From the NCBI GenBank assembly GCA_963711215.1, contig CAVQDH010000002.1:620001-684000 (forward strand): a stretch of DNA of 64,000 bases. The letters are read 5' to 3'. The translations under genes were made by a program, and so were the position numbers. The stretch is from WHUA01 sp963711215 (GTDB lineage: Bacteria; Pseudomonadota; Alphaproteobacteria; UBA8366). Shown here piece by piece: positions 63,517 through 64,000 of the stretch. The notes below the pieces were generated by a model, which worked only from the letters and a program-made list of their open reading frames with translations, was not told where the DNA came from and made no database searches. Within the stretch, counting starts at the first letter, position 1. Every line of letters begins with the position of its first letter.

Positions 63517-63867
63517 ATGACGATCACGCGCAACGATCCGGGCAAATGGCTGAGCCGGACGGTCGAATACAACGGGGTGGTCTATGTCGCGGGGCTGACG
63601 GCCGACAACAGGGCCGGCTCGATGAAGGAGCAGACGAACGAGATCCTGCGCAAGATCGACGCCGCCCTGCAGAAAGCCGGGACCGACAAGTCGCGCCTGC
63701 TGACCGCGACGGTCTATGTCTCGGACATGTCGAAAAAGGAAGAGATGAACCAGGCGTGGATCGCCTGGGTCGACCCCAGCAATCCGCCGACCCGCGCTAC
63801 CGTCGGCACCGTACTGGGCACGCCCGACACGCTGGTCGAGATCGTCTGCAGCGCGGCCAAGAAATAA
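63517..63867 (+). CDS. RidA family imine/enamine deaminase
   Basis: 116 aa from ATG 63517, with GGAGGAAG seven bases upstream; a longer frame to 63475 adds 14 residues. RidA/YjgF fold: YNGVVYVAGLTADN, MKEQTNEILRKIDAALQKAG, SRLLTATVYVSDM and PTRATVGTVLG, with the conserved substrate-binding Arg. Members hydrolyse reactive enamine or imine intermediates to ketoacids and ammonia. It follows the Ldh-type gene by 110 bases on the same strand. Confidence 0.9.
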   Translation: MTITRNDPGKWLSRTVEYNGVVYVAGLTADNRAGSMKEQTNEILRKIDAALQKAGTDKSRLLTATVYVSDMSKKEEMNQAWIAWVDPSNPPTRATVGTVLGTPDTLVEIVCSAAKK

Positions 63868-63910
63868 CCGCCGGCCGGATCAGGCGGGAGCGCGCCGGCC
63901 CGAAACCGGG

Positions 63911-64000
63911 TCAGCGCGTCTCCGCCAGATATTCCTCGAAGGCGGCGATGCCGGCCTCGCAGACGGCCATGTCCTGTTCGCCGTTGCCGCCGGATGCGCC
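63911..64000 (-). CDS. C-terminal fragment of a GlcG/HbpS-family protein, truncated by window edge
   Basis: The minus-strand frame from the right edge to the TGA at 63911-63913 encodes 29 residues, including GASGGNGEQDMAVCEAGIAAF. The SGG-x-GEQD pattern followed by a helix is the usual C-terminus of GlcG/HbpS heme-binding-type proteins. Its start lies beyond the window. Convergent with the RidA gene. Confidence 0.65.
   Translation of the reverse strand, partial: GASGGNGEQDMAVCEAGIAAFEEYLAETR

Overview
The window is GC-rich chromosomal DNA, very probably from an alphaproteobacterium of the Rhodospirillales type. This is inferred from gene content: a general L-amino-acid transporter (AapJQMP), a CpdR-like receiver protein, a DUF1491 protein next to polyamine genes, a bactofilin, and alphaproteobacterial-style extragenic GC-rich palindromes. 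No phage, plasmid, CRISPR or rRNA was seen. One tRNA (Val, GAC) is present.

Layout. 0-7 kb: thioredoxin reductase (left edge), a beta-hydroxyacid dehydrogenase, a bactofilin, a speE-speD-speE polyamine cluster, and methylmalonate-semialdehyde dehydrogenase. 7-14.6 kb: an orphan PhnD-type binding protein, then glycerol phosphate functions (glpD, a glycerophosphodiester phosphodiesterase, glpK), a Ca/Na exchanger, and a Na/Pi cotransporter with a triple PhoB-box-like promoter. 14.7-20.5 kb: a probable gamma-glutamyl-amine catabolic set (aldehyde dehydrogenase, glutamine-synthetase-like ligase, Fe-alcohol dehydrogenase, gamma-glutamyltransferase). 20.5-22.3 kb: mtnA plus a class II aldolase, the downstream part of a methylthioadenosine shunt. 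22-29 kb: a hydrolase, a periplasmic PPIase, small and membrane proteins, a lytic transglycosylase, an acetyltransferase, a receiver protein, tRNA-Val and a cysteine hydrolase.

29-37.5 kb is the most distinctive block. A HAD phosphatase gene overlaps a GT20 synthase that looks like glucosylglycerol-phosphate synthase (GgpS) rather than trehalose-phosphate synthase. They are followed by a complete ThuEFGK/GgtBCDA-type ABC importer, with a divergent GH13 alpha-glucosidase. This reads as an osmolyte synthesis, recapture and breakdown island. 37.5-44.6 kb: a CBS-histidine kinase, an SDR, a small membrane protein and the aap operon. 44.8-64 kb: an organic-acid and amine catabolism region (RraA-like aldolase, hydroxyacid dehydrogenase, HpcH/HpaI aldolase, PrpF/GalD isomerase, carboxyltransferase, two class V aminotransferases, GloB, a ThDP enzyme, an orphan molybdenum hydroxylase subunit, Ldh-type oxidoreductase, RidA and a GlcG/HbpS-like protein) interspersed with palindromic repeats.

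A technical point dominates interpretation. Eleven otherwise intact genes are broken by single-base frameshifts (12 insertions, 2 deletions), all beyond 14 kb. Reading through each indel restores a full-length, motif-complete protein, so consensus errors are more likely than real gene decay. Their coordinates below span the whole restored gene.
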